From: Spirochaetaceae bacterium
GTDB taxonomy: Bacteria; Spirochaetota; Spirochaetia; B11-G9
Reading direction: 5' to 3'
NCBI GenBank assembly: GCA_030633365.1
Contig: DAOVSY010000138.1
Coordinates: 1-7,557, forward strand
Length of the DNA stretch: 7,557 nt
Positions 1 through 6,830 of the stretch are shown here, piece after piece. Each line of letters starts with the position of its first letter. The stretch's first letter is position 1. The notes beneath the pieces are model-generated. The model made no database searches. It saw nothing but the letters and a program-made list of their open reading frames with translations, and had not been told where the DNA came from. The translations under genes and the position numbers were made by a program.

Positions 1-512
1 GACCATTGGTATATAGTTTGCCAGGGCATGCCTTTGCCCAGTATTAGACCTGATAGCGATGGGGCAAACATAGAACCTGCGCCGTGGAAAACTGCAAGGA
101 TATTAAGAAATTTACCACTATTTTCATGGTATATATCAGTGATTGCTCCATTTGCACCTATTTCAATTCCACCTATAGCTATTCCAATCGCAAGATAAAG
201 AGGGTAAAGGAGTATTTTGTCATGAACCAGACTCATTCCTATTACAGCGCCTGAAATAATAAGGCCTGACAATAAAAGGACATTTCTGTTTCCATATTTT
301 CCTGCAATAAAGCCAGAGCCTATAATTGAGAGCATAAAACCGAGATAGAGCATTAGCAGAATATTACTTCCCTGAGCATAGGAAAGTTCAAACTCTTCCA
401 GAAGAACAGGAAGAATAGGACCTTTAAGGTTATCTGCAAATCCAAAGATTAAAAATGCTAAAAAGGCTCCTATTGTAACAATAATAGCTGTTCGGTTTTT
501 TTTCAGGGTCAT
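1..512 (-). CDS. MFS transporter, N-terminal part (truncated by window edge)
   Basis: This is the first 170 codons of a major facilitator superfamily permease, an inner-membrane secondary transporter; the rest lies beyond the left edge. The ATG at 512-510 is preceded by a strong GGAGG four bases upstream. The translation is almost entirely hydrophobic, with about five membrane segments. The first helix (about 9-26) leads into GFADNLKGPILP (24-35), a motif shared with FucP-like and other sugar-type MFS proteins. The loop after helix 2 carries a motif-A-like GFIAGKYGNRNVLL (67-80). A Gly-rich stretch (GIAIGGIEIGANGA, about 118-131) and an FHGAGSMFAPSLSG segment (about 146-159) match the helix 4 to helix 5 region of the same group. 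The substrate cannot be named; a sugar or related small molecule is the likeliest by motif style. It is divergent from the aldo-keto reductase gene. The reading frame is open throughout, with no sign of decay. Confidence 0.85.
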   Translation of the reverse strand, partial: MTLKKNRTAIIVTIGAFLAFLIFGFADNLKGPILPVLLEEFELSYAQGSNILLMLYLGFMLSIIGSGFIAGKYGNRNVLLLSGLIISGAVIGMSLVHDKILLYPLYLAIGIAIGGIEIGANGAITDIYHENSGKFLNILAVFHGAGSMFAPSLSGLILGKGMPWQTIYQW

Positions 513-570
513 ATGGCCTCCGGAGTTTGAGTGTACTGGAAGGTGTGGAAATCTTCAATTAGTTTTGAGA

Positions 571-640
571 AATAATGAATGATAGATAATGAATAATGAA
601 CAATGAATAATGAAAAACTAAAAACTAAAAACTAAAAATA
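571..640. repeat. Heptad-periodic AT-rich tandem repeat (ten 7-bp units)
   Basis: The 70 bases divide exactly into ten 7-mers with no slippage. The first six are AATAATG or close variants (571-612), the next three are identical AAAAACT units (613-633), and the last is AAAAATA. A shorter copy in the same orientation lies just after the aldo-keto reductase gene, and the two share a 20-base exact match (602-621 and 1708-1727). The array sits between the MFS start and the aldo-keto reductase promoter. It encodes no protein. Low-complexity drift is possible, but the exact phase and the second copy argue for a real repeat family. Confidence 0.75.
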
Positions 641-672
641 AGGATTGGATAATGTATAACTATAAATTGAAA

Positions 673-701
673 ATGACAATACCTTTAAATATTAGTATAC
701 T
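673..701 (+). promoter_or_regulatory. Sigma-70-like promoter of the aldo-keto reductase gene
   Basis: A -35 box ATGACA (673-678, five of six matches to TTGACA) is followed by a 17-base spacer and a -10 box TATACT (696-701, five of six to TATAAT). Transcription would start near 708, leaving a leader of about 29 bases that contains the AGAGGTG ribosome-binding site (724-730). Spacing and position are ideal. The surroundings are AT-rich, so chance matches are easier than usual. Confidence 0.6.
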
Positions 702-736
702 TATAGTAATAAATTTGAATATTAGAGGTGTGGTAT

Positions 737-1702
737 ATGGAATATAGAAGACTTGGATCTGCTGGATTGAAAGTAAGTGCTTTATCTTATGGTTCCTGGG
801 TTACATATGGATCCCAGGTAGATATAGATCTGGCCGTTAGTTGTATGAAGGCAGCTTATGATAATGGGGTTAATTTTTTTGATAATGCGGAAGCTTATGC
901 TGGTGGTAAATCGGAAGAAATAATGGGACAGGCATTAAAAAAACTGGGATGGAGAAGAAGTAGTTATATTGTATCTACAAAGGTTTATTGGGGTTTAAAT
1001 GACGGACCCAATGAAAAAAATACTCTTAATAGAAAATATTTAATGGAATCTATTGATGGTTCCCTGAAAAGGCTGGATATGGATCATGTAGATCTGCTCT
1101 ACTGTCATCGACCTGATCCTGAGACACCAATCGAAGAAGTTGTTTTTGCCATGAGTGATATAATTGCCTCCGGAAAGGCACATTACTGGGGAACCAGTGA
1201 ATGGAGTGCCGCAGAGATTATGGAAGCCTGGCAGATAGCAGAGCGCCATCATCTTAGAAAACCCCAGATGGAACAGCCACAGTATAATTTAATAACAAGA
1301 AACAGAGTTGAAAAGGAATATGCCAGATTATATGAGGATATTGGACTGGGATTAACAACATGGAGCCCTTTGGCTTCCGGTTTGTTAAGCGGAAAATATA
1401 ATGATGGAATTCCAGAAGGTTCCCGTATGTCATTAAAAGGATATGAGTGGTTAAAGGATGGGGTGCTTACCCCTGATAGAATAGAATCTGTCAAGAAACT
1501 GGGTAAAATTGCTGCTGATCTGGGTGTTACAACAGCTCAACTTACATTGGCCTGGACAGCAGGGAATCCAAGAGTAAGCAGTGTAATAACCGGTGCCAGC
1601 AGACCTGAGCAGGTTGTTGAGAATATGAAGGCTTTTGAGCTTATTTCGAAACTTGATGCGGGTGCAAGAGAGGAAATAGAGGGACTGTTTGTAAGCGAAT
1701 AA
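737..1702 (+). CDS. Aldo-keto reductase, K+-channel beta-subunit-like (AKR6 type)
   Basis: A 321-residue cytoplasmic NAD(P)H-dependent oxidoreductase that interconverts carbonyls and alcohols; its physiological substrate is unknown. The protein fits the full (beta/alpha)8 barrel of the family and has the usual length. It opens with [14 protein letters not shown]. The catalytic tetrad is complete: Asp49 and Tyr54 in [11 protein letters not shown], Lys82 in VSTKVYWG, and His124 in [37 protein letters not shown] and [22 protein letters not shown] are hallmarks of bacterial relatives of the voltage-gated K+-channel beta subunit. [19 protein letters not shown] near the C-terminus matches the cofactor-phosphate binding segment. 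I chose the ATG at 737 because AGAGGTG lies six bases upstream; a GTG at 728 in the same frame overlaps that site. The gene is monocistronic in this window, divergent from the MFS gene and convergent with the ABC operon. No potassium channel is visible, so a stand-alone reductase is the sensible reading. Confidence 0.93.
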   Translation: MEYRRLGSAGLKVSALSYGSWVTYGSQVDIDLAVSCMKAAYDNGVNFFDNAEAYAGGKSEEIMGQALKKLGWRRSSYIVSTKVYWGLNDGPNEKNTLNRKYLMESIDGSLKRLDMDHVDLLYCHRPDPETPIEEVVFAMSDIIASGKAHYWGTSEWSAAEIMEAWQIAERHHLRKPQMEQPQYNLITRNRVEKEYARLYEDIGLGLTTWSPLASGLLSGKYNDGIPEGSRMSLKGYEWLKDGVLTPDRIESVKKLGKIAADLGVTTAQLTLAWTAGNPRVSSVITGASRPEQVVENMKAFELISKLDAGAREEIEGLFVSE

Positions 1703-1704
1703 AT

Positions 1705-1732
1705 AATAATGAATAATGAAAAACTAATAATG
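1705..1732. repeat. Second copy of the heptad AT-rich repeat
   Basis: Four contiguous 7-mers (AATAATG, AATAATG, AAAAACT, AATAATG) begin two bases after the aldo-keto reductase stop codon. They use the same two unit types, in the same orientation, as the array upstream of the gene. Bases 1708-1727 are identical to 602-621. The gene is therefore bracketed by direct copies of one repeat family. Confidence 0.7.
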
Positions 1733-1787
1733 GGGGAGTAGGATTATTCCAGAGTAATTAAGATTCCTATTTTGATAAAATTACTAC

Positions 1788-1820
1788 TGACCGATTTAAT
1801 ATAGAATATTAAATCAGTCA
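1788..1820 (-). terminator. Hairpin between convergent genes, likely terminator of the ABC operon
   Basis: Arms 1788-1802 and 1806-1820 form a 15-bp stem around a 3-base loop. The only imperfection is the pair 1792/1816. It is C-A in a plus-strand transcript but G-U in a minus-strand transcript, so the RNA of the ABC operon folds without a mismatch. The hairpin lies 17 bases past the stop codon of the last permease gene. The stem is AT-rich, and the minus-strand sequence after it (GTAGTAATTTTATC) is only modestly U-rich, so it may terminate weakly or simply protect the 3' end. It could also act on aldo-keto reductase transcripts arriving from the other side. Confidence 0.55.
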
Positions 1821-1837
1821 ATATAAATCATTAGAAA

Positions 1838-2749
1838 TCAATTTTCCTTTTGATAAGGAATTCCCAGTTTAGCAGGAACATTAAAGTTTTTACGGCTGAT
1901 AGTTAAAATTATTGTAAGAATGTAGGGGAATGCAATAAAGAGTTCGTTTGGAAGGAAAGTTCCTCCCGAGGCCTGCATATAAATAGCAACAGCTTCAGCA
2001 AGTCCAAAAATGAGTGCCCCTACCAGAGCTCCAAGGGGATTCCAGTTCCCGAGAAAGCAGATCGCGAAAGCAATCCAGCCTCTTCCTCCTATAATTGTAT
2101 TGGAGAACATTCCCAAAAAAACAACAGAATAGAAAGACCCGGCAATTGCTCCTACAAATCCAGCAATTGCAGTTACTGTAAATCTTATACGCTCAACCTT
2201 TAAACCAGCAACATCTACAGATACTGGATTCTCTCCGGTAGATCTTATAATTAGTCCTGTGGAAGTTCTAAAAAGAATAAAAAAACCAAGGGGAGCACCA
2301 ATGAATGCGATATAGGTAAGAATATTTTGATTAAATAGAATTTGTCCAATACCTGGAATTCTTGATAATAATGGAATGGGTAAAGCTTTTAACGGTTCGA
2401 TAGTCAATGGTAATAATGGAATACCAAATATTACCCTATGAAAAAAAGCGATAAGTCCCGCTATTAGAATATTGATAGCAATACCAGTTACAATCTGATG
2501 TTGCTTTAGATAAATTGTTATGTATCCGTACAGCATTGCTACCAAAACACCCAGAATACCTGCCAATAGAAACCCCAGGAGGTAACTTTGTGTGAGATAT
2601 ACTCCAACAAAGCCTCCCCAGGCTCCGATAAGAAATATTCCTTCAATAGCAATAATCATCATGCCTGCCCGTTCGGCAAACACCTCTGCAGTTGCACCCA
2701 GGAGTATCGGTGTACTCATTAACACCGCTCTCGTTAAAAGACTAATCAT
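1838..2749 (-). CDS. BMP-type ABC importer, permease 2 (NupQ/YufQ-like)
   Basis: A 303-residue inner-membrane permease of the BPD_transp_2 (RbsC/LivH-like) family and the shorter of the two channel subunits. It has about eight to ten hydrophobic segments. The early motif ERAGMMIIAIEGIFLIGAWGG (from residue 26) is the family hallmark of this second subunit. The cytoplasmic segment RSTGENPVSVDVAGL corresponds to the coupling region that contacts the ATPase. GRGWIAFAICFLGNWNPLGALVGALIFG toward the C-terminus is also typical. The ATG at 2749 overlaps the upstream permease stop by four bases (ATGA), with GAGG seven bases before it, so translation is probably coupled. This is the last gene of the operon and is followed by a hairpin. 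Close relatives serve nucleoside or riboflavin importers; the substrate is not readable from this subunit. Confidence 0.92.
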   Translation of the reverse strand: MISLLTRAVLMSTPILLGATAEVFAERAGMMIIAIEGIFLIGAWGGFVGVYLTQSYLLGFLLAGILGVLVAMLYGYITIYLKQHQIVTGIAINILIAGLIAFFHRVIFGIPLLPLTIEPLKALPIPLLSRIPGIGQILFNQNILTYIAFIGAPLGFFILFRTSTGLIIRSTGENPVSVDVAGLKVERIRFTVTAIAGFVGAIAGSFYSVVFLGMFSNTIIGGRGWIAFAICFLGNWNPLGALVGALIFGLAEAVAIYMQASGGTFLPNELFIAFPYILTIILTISRKNFNVPAKLGIPYQKEN

Positions 2750-3810
2750 AATTGTGCCTCACTTTTTAGTTTCATGATTTCACGTCGTAGTTCAAGTTTT
2801 CTTCGTACATAGTATGATAAGATAACAAAAAGCATCACAAAACCCTCCATTAGCTCAATAATACTTGATGGAATACCTGAAGTTTGTCCAAGTATAGATC
2901 CTCCTACCTTCAAAGCACCAAAAAGGATTGCGCCGAAAATAATCCCAATAGGGTTTGCATTTGCCAGGATGGCAATTCCTATTCCCTCTGCGCCAATAGT
3001 TACATTAAAATCCTGTACAAGCATATGCTGAACACCATTGACCTCAGTAAAACCAGCCAGACCAGCCAGACCACCGCTTATAAGAAAGGCTAATATATAA
3101 ACACGGCCAGCTCCAATACCTGCAAATTTTGCAGCAATGGGATTCATGCCGACTACACGTATTCTGTAACCTGCTGTTGTTTTGTACAGGAAAACCCAGC
3201 ATAACACCGCAATTATAACTGCAAGTAAAAAACCAGTATGCAGACGGGTTCCATTTAAGAAAATAGGTATAAATACATCTTCAAGAATAGGATCAGATTG
3301 AGGATATTCATGTTTGGATTCAATTAACACTGTTCTAAGCAGGTAGTTCATAAATGCCAGAGCAATATAGACAGACATCATACTGACTAGAAAATCATTG
3401 GCATTAAATTTTGCCTTTACAAACCCTACAAACGCTCCCCAAATACCACCGGCAAACAGAGAAGCGAGAAAAATAATAATTAGAGCTATTGGACCGGGTA
3501 TAATTCCTCCAATAAGATGAGAAACGGACAATGCGGCAACAGCGCCCATATAAAATTGCCCCTGGGCTCCTATATTGAAAAGACTGGCTTTGAATGTAAA
3601 TGCAAAAGCCAGTGCTGTAAAGATTAAAGGAGTTGCCTTTACAAAAATATCTGCAAAGGTATATGCATCTCTAAAAAGGAAAGCAAAAAGTTTTCCAAAG
3701 GAGGTCATTGGATTCTTATCAAGGAATAACAGAAGTAGCCCACTGAGTACTATTCCGAATAAAATTGATAGAGAAGTTGTTATTATAAGATCTTTGATTT
3801 TAGGATTCAT
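2746..3810 (-). CDS. BMP-type ABC importer, permease 1 (NupP/YufP-like)
   Basis: A 354-residue inner-membrane permease of the BPD_transp_2 family and the longer partner of the channel. An N-terminal helix (about 8-30) is followed by a periplasmic stretch and then FNIGAQGQFYMGA (78-90), the characteristic motif of this first subunit. RIRVVGMNPIAAKFAGI is the coupling segment facing the ATPase, and GAEGIGIAILANANPIGIIFGAILFG lies in the C-terminal half. The last 20 or so residues are highly charged (RRKLELRREIMKLKSE) and should be cytoplasmic. The ATG at 3810 lies inside the end of the ATPase gene (11-base overlap), with GGAG ten bases upstream. The stop overlaps the next permease by four bases. 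This tight packing indicates coordinated expression of the ATPase and both permeases. Confidence 0.93.
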   Translation of the reverse strand: MNPKIKDLIITTSLSILFGIVLSGLLLLFLDKNPMTSFGKLFAFLFRDAYTFADIFVKATPLIFTALAFAFTFKASLFNIGAQGQFYMGAVAALSVSHLIGGIIPGPIALIIIFLASLFAGGIWGAFVGFVKAKFNANDFLVSMMSVYIALAFMNYLLRTVLIESKHEYPQSDPILEDVFIPIFLNGTRLHTGFLLAVIIAVLCWVFLYKTTAGYRIRVVGMNPIAAKFAGIGAGRVYILAFLISGGLAGLAGFTEVNGVQHMLVQDFNVTIGAEGIGIAILANANPIGIIFGAILFGALKVGGSILGQTSGIPSSIIELMEGFVMLFVILSYYVRRKLELRREIMKLKSEAQL

Positions 3811-5371
3811 CAGTATTATTCTCCTTTTCAGGATGTTTAGCTGTAATTACTTGGTCAATATTATTCGGATTGTTTTCATCTACACCTGCCATCAGCATAC
3901 CGATAGTCTCAATATTAGCATCCTCTTTATCCAGTATACGAAGCAGCTTCCCGTCGTAAAGTACCCCAATACGATCTGAGAGTGCGAAAATTTCAGATAA
4001 CTCTGTGGATATTAATAAAATGCATTTTCCTTTATCCCGTTCTTCCAGAATTGTTCGATGAACGTACTCAATTGCGCCAAGATCCAATCCTCTGGTAGGT
4101 TGATCGAAGATAATGAGCTTTGTACCTATCTCAACTTCCCTTCCAAGTACTACTTTCTGTTGGTTACCTCCAGAGAGGCCTTTCATCTGCTCATCTATGC
4201 CTGAAGTTTTTATTGAATAATTATTTACAATTTTTTCAGCATGTTTATTCAGTTTTTTCCTTTTGATGAATGAGTATTTCGACCACTCTTTATGGAAGCT
4301 TGTCTTAAGCAGGAGATTTTCGCTTAAACTCATATCTAAAACTAACCCTGCTGTATGTCTGTCGGCATGAACATAACCGATGCCTGCATCTATTCGTTCT
4401 TTCACAGTCAGTGAATTTATAGCCTTTCCTTCCAGATAAATCTCACCTTCTTTTGCCGTATATAGACCGCTTATAGTTTCTCCCAATTCCTGCTGGCCGT
4501 TACCACTGACCCCTGCAATACCCAGGATTTCTCCCTTTCCAATGGAGAATGAGATCTGTCTGAGTGCATGATGCCCCTGTTTTCCTACAACAGTCAAATT
4601 TTCAACTTTAAGAGTTGTTTCTGAGAATTGCTTTTTAGTTTTCTTAAGTACTGGAATATCTTTGCCAACCATTAATTTTGACAAATCTTTATCATTGGTT
4701 TCACTCTTTAAGATATCTCCAAGAACTATTCCATTTCGCATGACAATAATTCGATCTGCAATATGCATTACTTCCTGAAGTTTATGAGTAATAAATACTA
4801 CAGCATGCCCCCTGTCAACAAACTCCCTCACAAAATCCATTAGTGTTATGGCTTCCTGGGGAGTTAGAACTGCAGTTGGTTCATCCATTATCAGGAGTTC
4901 AACTTCCTGGTAAAGGGCTTTTAGAATTTCAACTTTCTGCTGAACACCTACTGGCAGATCTTTAATATATGAATTGGGATCAATGTTGAAACTATATTTA
5001 TGTGATAAGCGGGAAATATTTTCTGCAAGTATTTTCTTATCTAGAAATCCTTTTTCATTTCCCAGTATAATATTTTCAAGAACAGTATGTGCGGGTATCA
5101 GTGAAAAGTGTTGTTGAATCATTCCGATTCCCAAACTCATTGCATCTTTAGGAGAGTTTATTATACAGGGTTCATTATTGATTACAAACTCGCCCTCATC
5201 TGCACGATAAAGCCCATACAGAGCTTTCATTATTGTGCTTTTCCCAGCTCCATTCTCTCCCAACAGAGCCAGAACTTCACCTTTATTAATGGTGAATGAG
5301 ACATCCTTATTGGCAATAACCCGGGCAAAGTATTTACTTATGTTTCGTAATTCGATAAAGGGTTCTTTCAT
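3800..5371 (-). CDS. BMP-type ABC importer, tandem-domain ATP-binding protein
   Basis: A 523-residue cytoplasmic ATPase with two nucleotide-binding domains, like NupO/YufO and RbsA. Domain 1 has Walker A GENGAGKST (38-46), a Q-loop near Gln86-Gln87, the degenerate signature LPVGVQQ (139-145), Walker B LLIMDEPT (159-166) and switch His196. Domain 2 has GVSGNGQ (287-293) in place of Walker A, without the Lys, then VHADRH (334-339), a canonical signature LSGGNQQ (399-405) and Walker B IIFDQPT (420-426) with Gln instead of Glu. This asymmetry is normal for the family and implies one competent hydrolysis site. The ATG at 5371 follows AGGGA by about ten bases. A TTG eight codons earlier lacks any Shine-Dalgarno sequence and abuts the intercistronic hairpin, so I rejected it. 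The gene lies 90 bases after the binding-protein gene and overlaps permease 1 by 11 bases. Confidence 0.95.
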   Translation of the reverse strand: MKEPFIELRNISKYFARVIANKDVSFTINKGEVLALLGENGAGKSTIMKALYGLYRADEGEFVINNEPCIINSPKDAMSLGIGMIQQHFSLIPAHTVLENIILGNEKGFLDKKILAENISRLSHKYSFNIDPNSYIKDLPVGVQQKVEILKALYQEVELLIMDEPTAVLTPQEAITLMDFVREFVDRGHAVVFITHKLQEVMHIADRIIVMRNGIVLGDILKSETNDKDLSKLMVGKDIPVLKKTKKQFSETTLKVENLTVVGKQGHHALRQISFSIGKGEILGIAGVSGNGQQELGETISGLYTAKEGEIYLEGKAINSLTVKERIDAGIGYVHADRHTAGLVLDMSLSENLLLKTSFHKEWSKYSFIKRKKLNKHAEKIVNNYSIKTSGIDEQMKGLSGGNQQKVVLGREVEIGTKLIIFDQPTRGLDLGAIEYVHRTILEERDKGKCILLISTELSEIFALSDRIGVLYDGKLLRILDKEDANIETIGMLMAGVDENNPNNIDQVITAKHPEKENNTDES

Positions 5372-5403
5372 ATCGTTTTGTTCCCTGTGGTTCAATAAAT
5401 GAA

Positions 5404-5427
5404 GTCACCAGTCAAATGACTGGTGAC
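5404..5427 (-). terminator. Intercistronic hairpin after the binding-protein gene
   Basis: Two perfectly complementary 10-base arms (5404-5413 and 5418-5427, GTCACCAGTC / GACTGGTGAC) enclose a 4-base loop, and half of the stem pairs are G-C. In the operon transcript it follows the BMP stop codon by about 35 bases and precedes the ATPase start by about 32. The bases after it (TTCATTTATT) are U-rich but interrupted, so a partial terminator or an RNA-stabilising 3' end is more likely than full termination. Either would make more binding protein than membrane complex, the usual stoichiometry in such operons. Confidence 0.7.
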
Positions 5428-5461
5428 AAAATGTAAATTGTAGTTAATACTATGATTATAT

Positions 5462-6481
5462 TTAGAATGAACCTGAAAACATAGACTTAAAATCTACATT
5501 TCCGGCAATAGCGTCTTTGGTTGCTTGTTCTACAGCAGCTTTCACATCAGCACCAATTGCATCAGTATAGTATGGCAGGAAGATTCCTTCTTTGAGACCG
5601 GCCATATTAACCTTACCTTCAAGAGTTCCACCCAGATACTGTGCAACAGCCCATTTATAAAAAATTGCAAAATCGAATCCGATACTTGCAACAACGGTGC
5701 CTGGAGCAATATCATTCTGATTGCTTGAAAATCCTACAAACTTAGCTCCTTTTTCTTTCGCTGCCTGAATAGCTCCAAGACCTACCTGGTTAGCATAGAA
5801 GAAAAGCGTGTCAGCGCCATTATCAATCATGGTTTCCGCCATCTGTTTTCCAAGAGCTAAATCAGACCATGAGTTTGAATATGCTCTTACAGCATTTACT
5901 TCAAGACCTGAATTTTCCATTGCATAGGAAGCTGCTGTTGCTTCATAAACATCAAGAAGATCGATCATAGCTTTATTTGGGAATCCACCAACTGTAGCAA
6001 TATTTCCGTTTTCAGTTACAAAAGAAGCAATAACACCTGCAAGGAAACTGGCTTCGTATTCCTTAGGAAAAATAGGTGCAACATTGGGTGCATTGGAAAT
6101 CATACCATTAACAACGCAGAAAGTGGTATCCGGATAAGATGAAGCAATTTTGTTTGCTGCTTCATCAAATTGGGTACCTGCAGCCAATATCAGATCATAA
6201 CCTCTTTCCGCATAGTTTCGGAATGTAGATTCATAATCGCTTGCCTGTACATTCTCGATGTACTCAATATTTGTTCCCAGTTCTTCATTACAGGCTACGA
6301 GACCACTGTAGTTAGTAGCGTTCCAGCTCTGATCATTGATTGGGCCTGGAAGCATGAGTACCATTTTGTAATCAGAAGCTTTTGTTTTTTCAACTGCAGA
6401 GCTTTCTTTTGCTCCTCCGGCAAAAAGTGCGCTTACACTAATAATACTAATCAGTGCAATAATACTAATTGTTTTTTTCAT
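5462..6481 (-). CDS. BMP-family periplasmic substrate-binding protein (nucleoside or riboflavin type)
   Basis: A 339-residue periplasmic binding protein of the Bmp/PnrA-like family (PF02608), the ligand-capture part of the importer encoded downstream. The signal peptide is MKK plus a hydrophobic core, cleaved near ALFA-GGAKES (after residue 21). There is no lipobox Cys, so it is probably soluble rather than a lipoprotein, unlike T. pallidum PnrA (TmpC). GPINDQSWN (46-54) corresponds to the family ligand loop that usually reads D-x-S-F-N; Trp53 would replace the aromatic that stacks on the ligand. NVQASDYESTFRNYAERGYDLILAAG and SYPDTTFCVVNG follow the family pattern closely. The ATG at 6481 is chosen because AAAGGA lies about eight bases upstream. 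The ATG three codons earlier directly abuts that Shine-Dalgarno sequence. It is the first gene of the operon, under its own strong promoter. Confidence 0.92.
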   Translation of the reverse strand: MKKTISIIALISIISVSALFAGGAKESSAVEKTKASDYKMVLMLPGPINDQSWNATNYSGLVACNEELGTNIEYIENVQASDYESTFRNYAERGYDLILAAGTQFDEAANKIASSYPDTTFCVVNGMISNAPNVAPIFPKEYEASFLAGVIASFVTENGNIATVGGFPNKAMIDLLDVYEATAASYAMENSGLEVNAVRAYSNSWSDLALGKQMAETMIDNGADTLFFYANQVGLGAIQAAKEKGAKFVGFSSNQNDIAPGTVVASIGFDFAIFYKWAVAQYLGGTLEGKVNMAGLKEGIFLPYYTDAIGADVKAAVEQATKDAIAGNVDFKSMFSGSF

Positions 6482-6521
6482 AAAAACCATCCTTTAAATT
6501 AGTTAAAATGTAGATATTAGA

Positions 6522-6550
6522 ATTATCTAACATAATATTAATTTTGTCAA
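6522..6550 (-). promoter_or_regulatory. Strong sigma-70-like promoter of the BMP ABC operon
   Basis: Read on the minus strand, a perfect TTGACA (6550-6545) is followed by a 17-base spacer and GATAAT (6527-6522, five of six). Upstream is an A/T-rich tract that could serve as an UP element. Transcription would start near 6515, leaving a leader of only about 34 bases before the ATG. That is too short for an FMN or purine riboswitch in front of the first gene. Confidence 0.75.
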
Positions 6551-6645
6551 ATTAATTCGGATTTTTATAGTATAATCAAATATTCTATTAATATTTTAAC
6601 ATATATGTAAATAATAGATTGATATAGTTAGCTTTGCTCCATATT

Positions 6646-6673
6646 TTGTTTTATGCAAAAAATTGTATATAAT
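6646..6673 (+). promoter_or_regulatory. Candidate promoter of the second binding-protein gene
   Basis: A perfect -10 TATAAT (6668-6673) is preceded, after 16 bases, by TTGTTT (6646-6651), a weak -35. Transcription from here would start near 6680 and give a leader of about 155 bases containing the direct repeats and the start-site hairpin. A weaker alternative, TTTAAC (6755-6760), 17 bases, TATTGT (6778-6783), would place the repeats at the -35 region instead. Confidence 0.4.
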
Positions 6674-6714
6674 AAAATTCTTCTTCTTATTTTTTTGAGG
6701 AAACAATCTGTTTA

Positions 6715-6771
6715 TTAACCGGTTCACCTGGGTAATTAACTCATTCAGTTCCTGTTTAACCCTGTTCATCT
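6715..6771 (+). repeat. Three phased direct repeats, possible regulator-binding sites
   Basis: TTAAC occurs at 6715, 6736 and 6756, each time followed by 3 or 4 bases and then TTCA (TTAACCGGTTCA, TTAACTCATTCA, TTAACCCTGTTCA). The copies start 21 and 20 bases apart, about two turns of DNA, so they face the same side of the helix. Such spacing suits a dimeric or side-by-side binding protein such as an AraC-type regulator or a response regulator. The regulator is not in the window and the identification is an inference. Confidence 0.45.
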
Positions 6772-6798
6772 ATTTTTTATTGTAGTGAAGCTCTTATC

Positions 6799-6830
6799 CC
6801 TCTAAAATGACCTATCGCATTTTTTGGAGG
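6799..6830 (+). promoter_or_regulatory. Hairpin sequestering the Shine-Dalgarno of the binding-protein gene
   Basis: CCTCT (6799-6803) can pair with the ribosome-binding GGAGG (6826-6830), with one U-G pair. AAAA (6804-6807) pairs with UUUU (6822-6825), and UG (6808-6809) with CA (6818-6819) across a 2-base bulge. The loop is 6810-6817. The fold buries the whole Shine-Dalgarno sequence five bases before the start codon, which would reduce translation unless opened by a ribosome, a protein, an alternative fold or heat. Confidence 0.45.

Noticed and set aside
530..558. Promoter for the MFS gene (TTGAAG, 17 bases, TACACT on the minus strand)
   Set aside because: Both boxes match only four of six, and the start would fall about 11 bases before the ATG, essentially at the Shine-Dalgarno sequence; not strong enough to annotate.
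571..640. CRISPR array
   Set aside because: The repeat unit is 7 bases with no spacers of unique sequence and no cas genes; it is a simple tandem repeat.
728..736. GTG start for the aldo-keto reductase
   Set aside because: The GTG is part of the AGAGGTG ribosome-binding site of the ATG at 737, where the family's conserved N-terminus begins.
3800..5371. Missing Walker A lysine in the second ATPase domain as a sign of decay
   Set aside because: The degenerate site is usual for tandem-domain ATPases of this importer group, and all other motifs are intact.
5371..5395. TTG start for the ATPase, eight codons upstream
   Set aside because: It lacks a Shine-Dalgarno sequence and adds residues outside the family alignment; the ATG at 5371 has AGGGA upstream and begins with the conserved N-terminus.
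6482..6490. ATG three codons upstream of the BMP protein start
   Set aside because: It directly abuts AAAGG, leaving no spacing for initiation; the next ATG gives a classical MKK signal peptide.
6482..6515. An FMN or purine riboswitch ahead of the BMP operon
   Set aside because: The promoter boxes leave only about 34 bases of leader, and no conserved riboswitch core is visible nearby.
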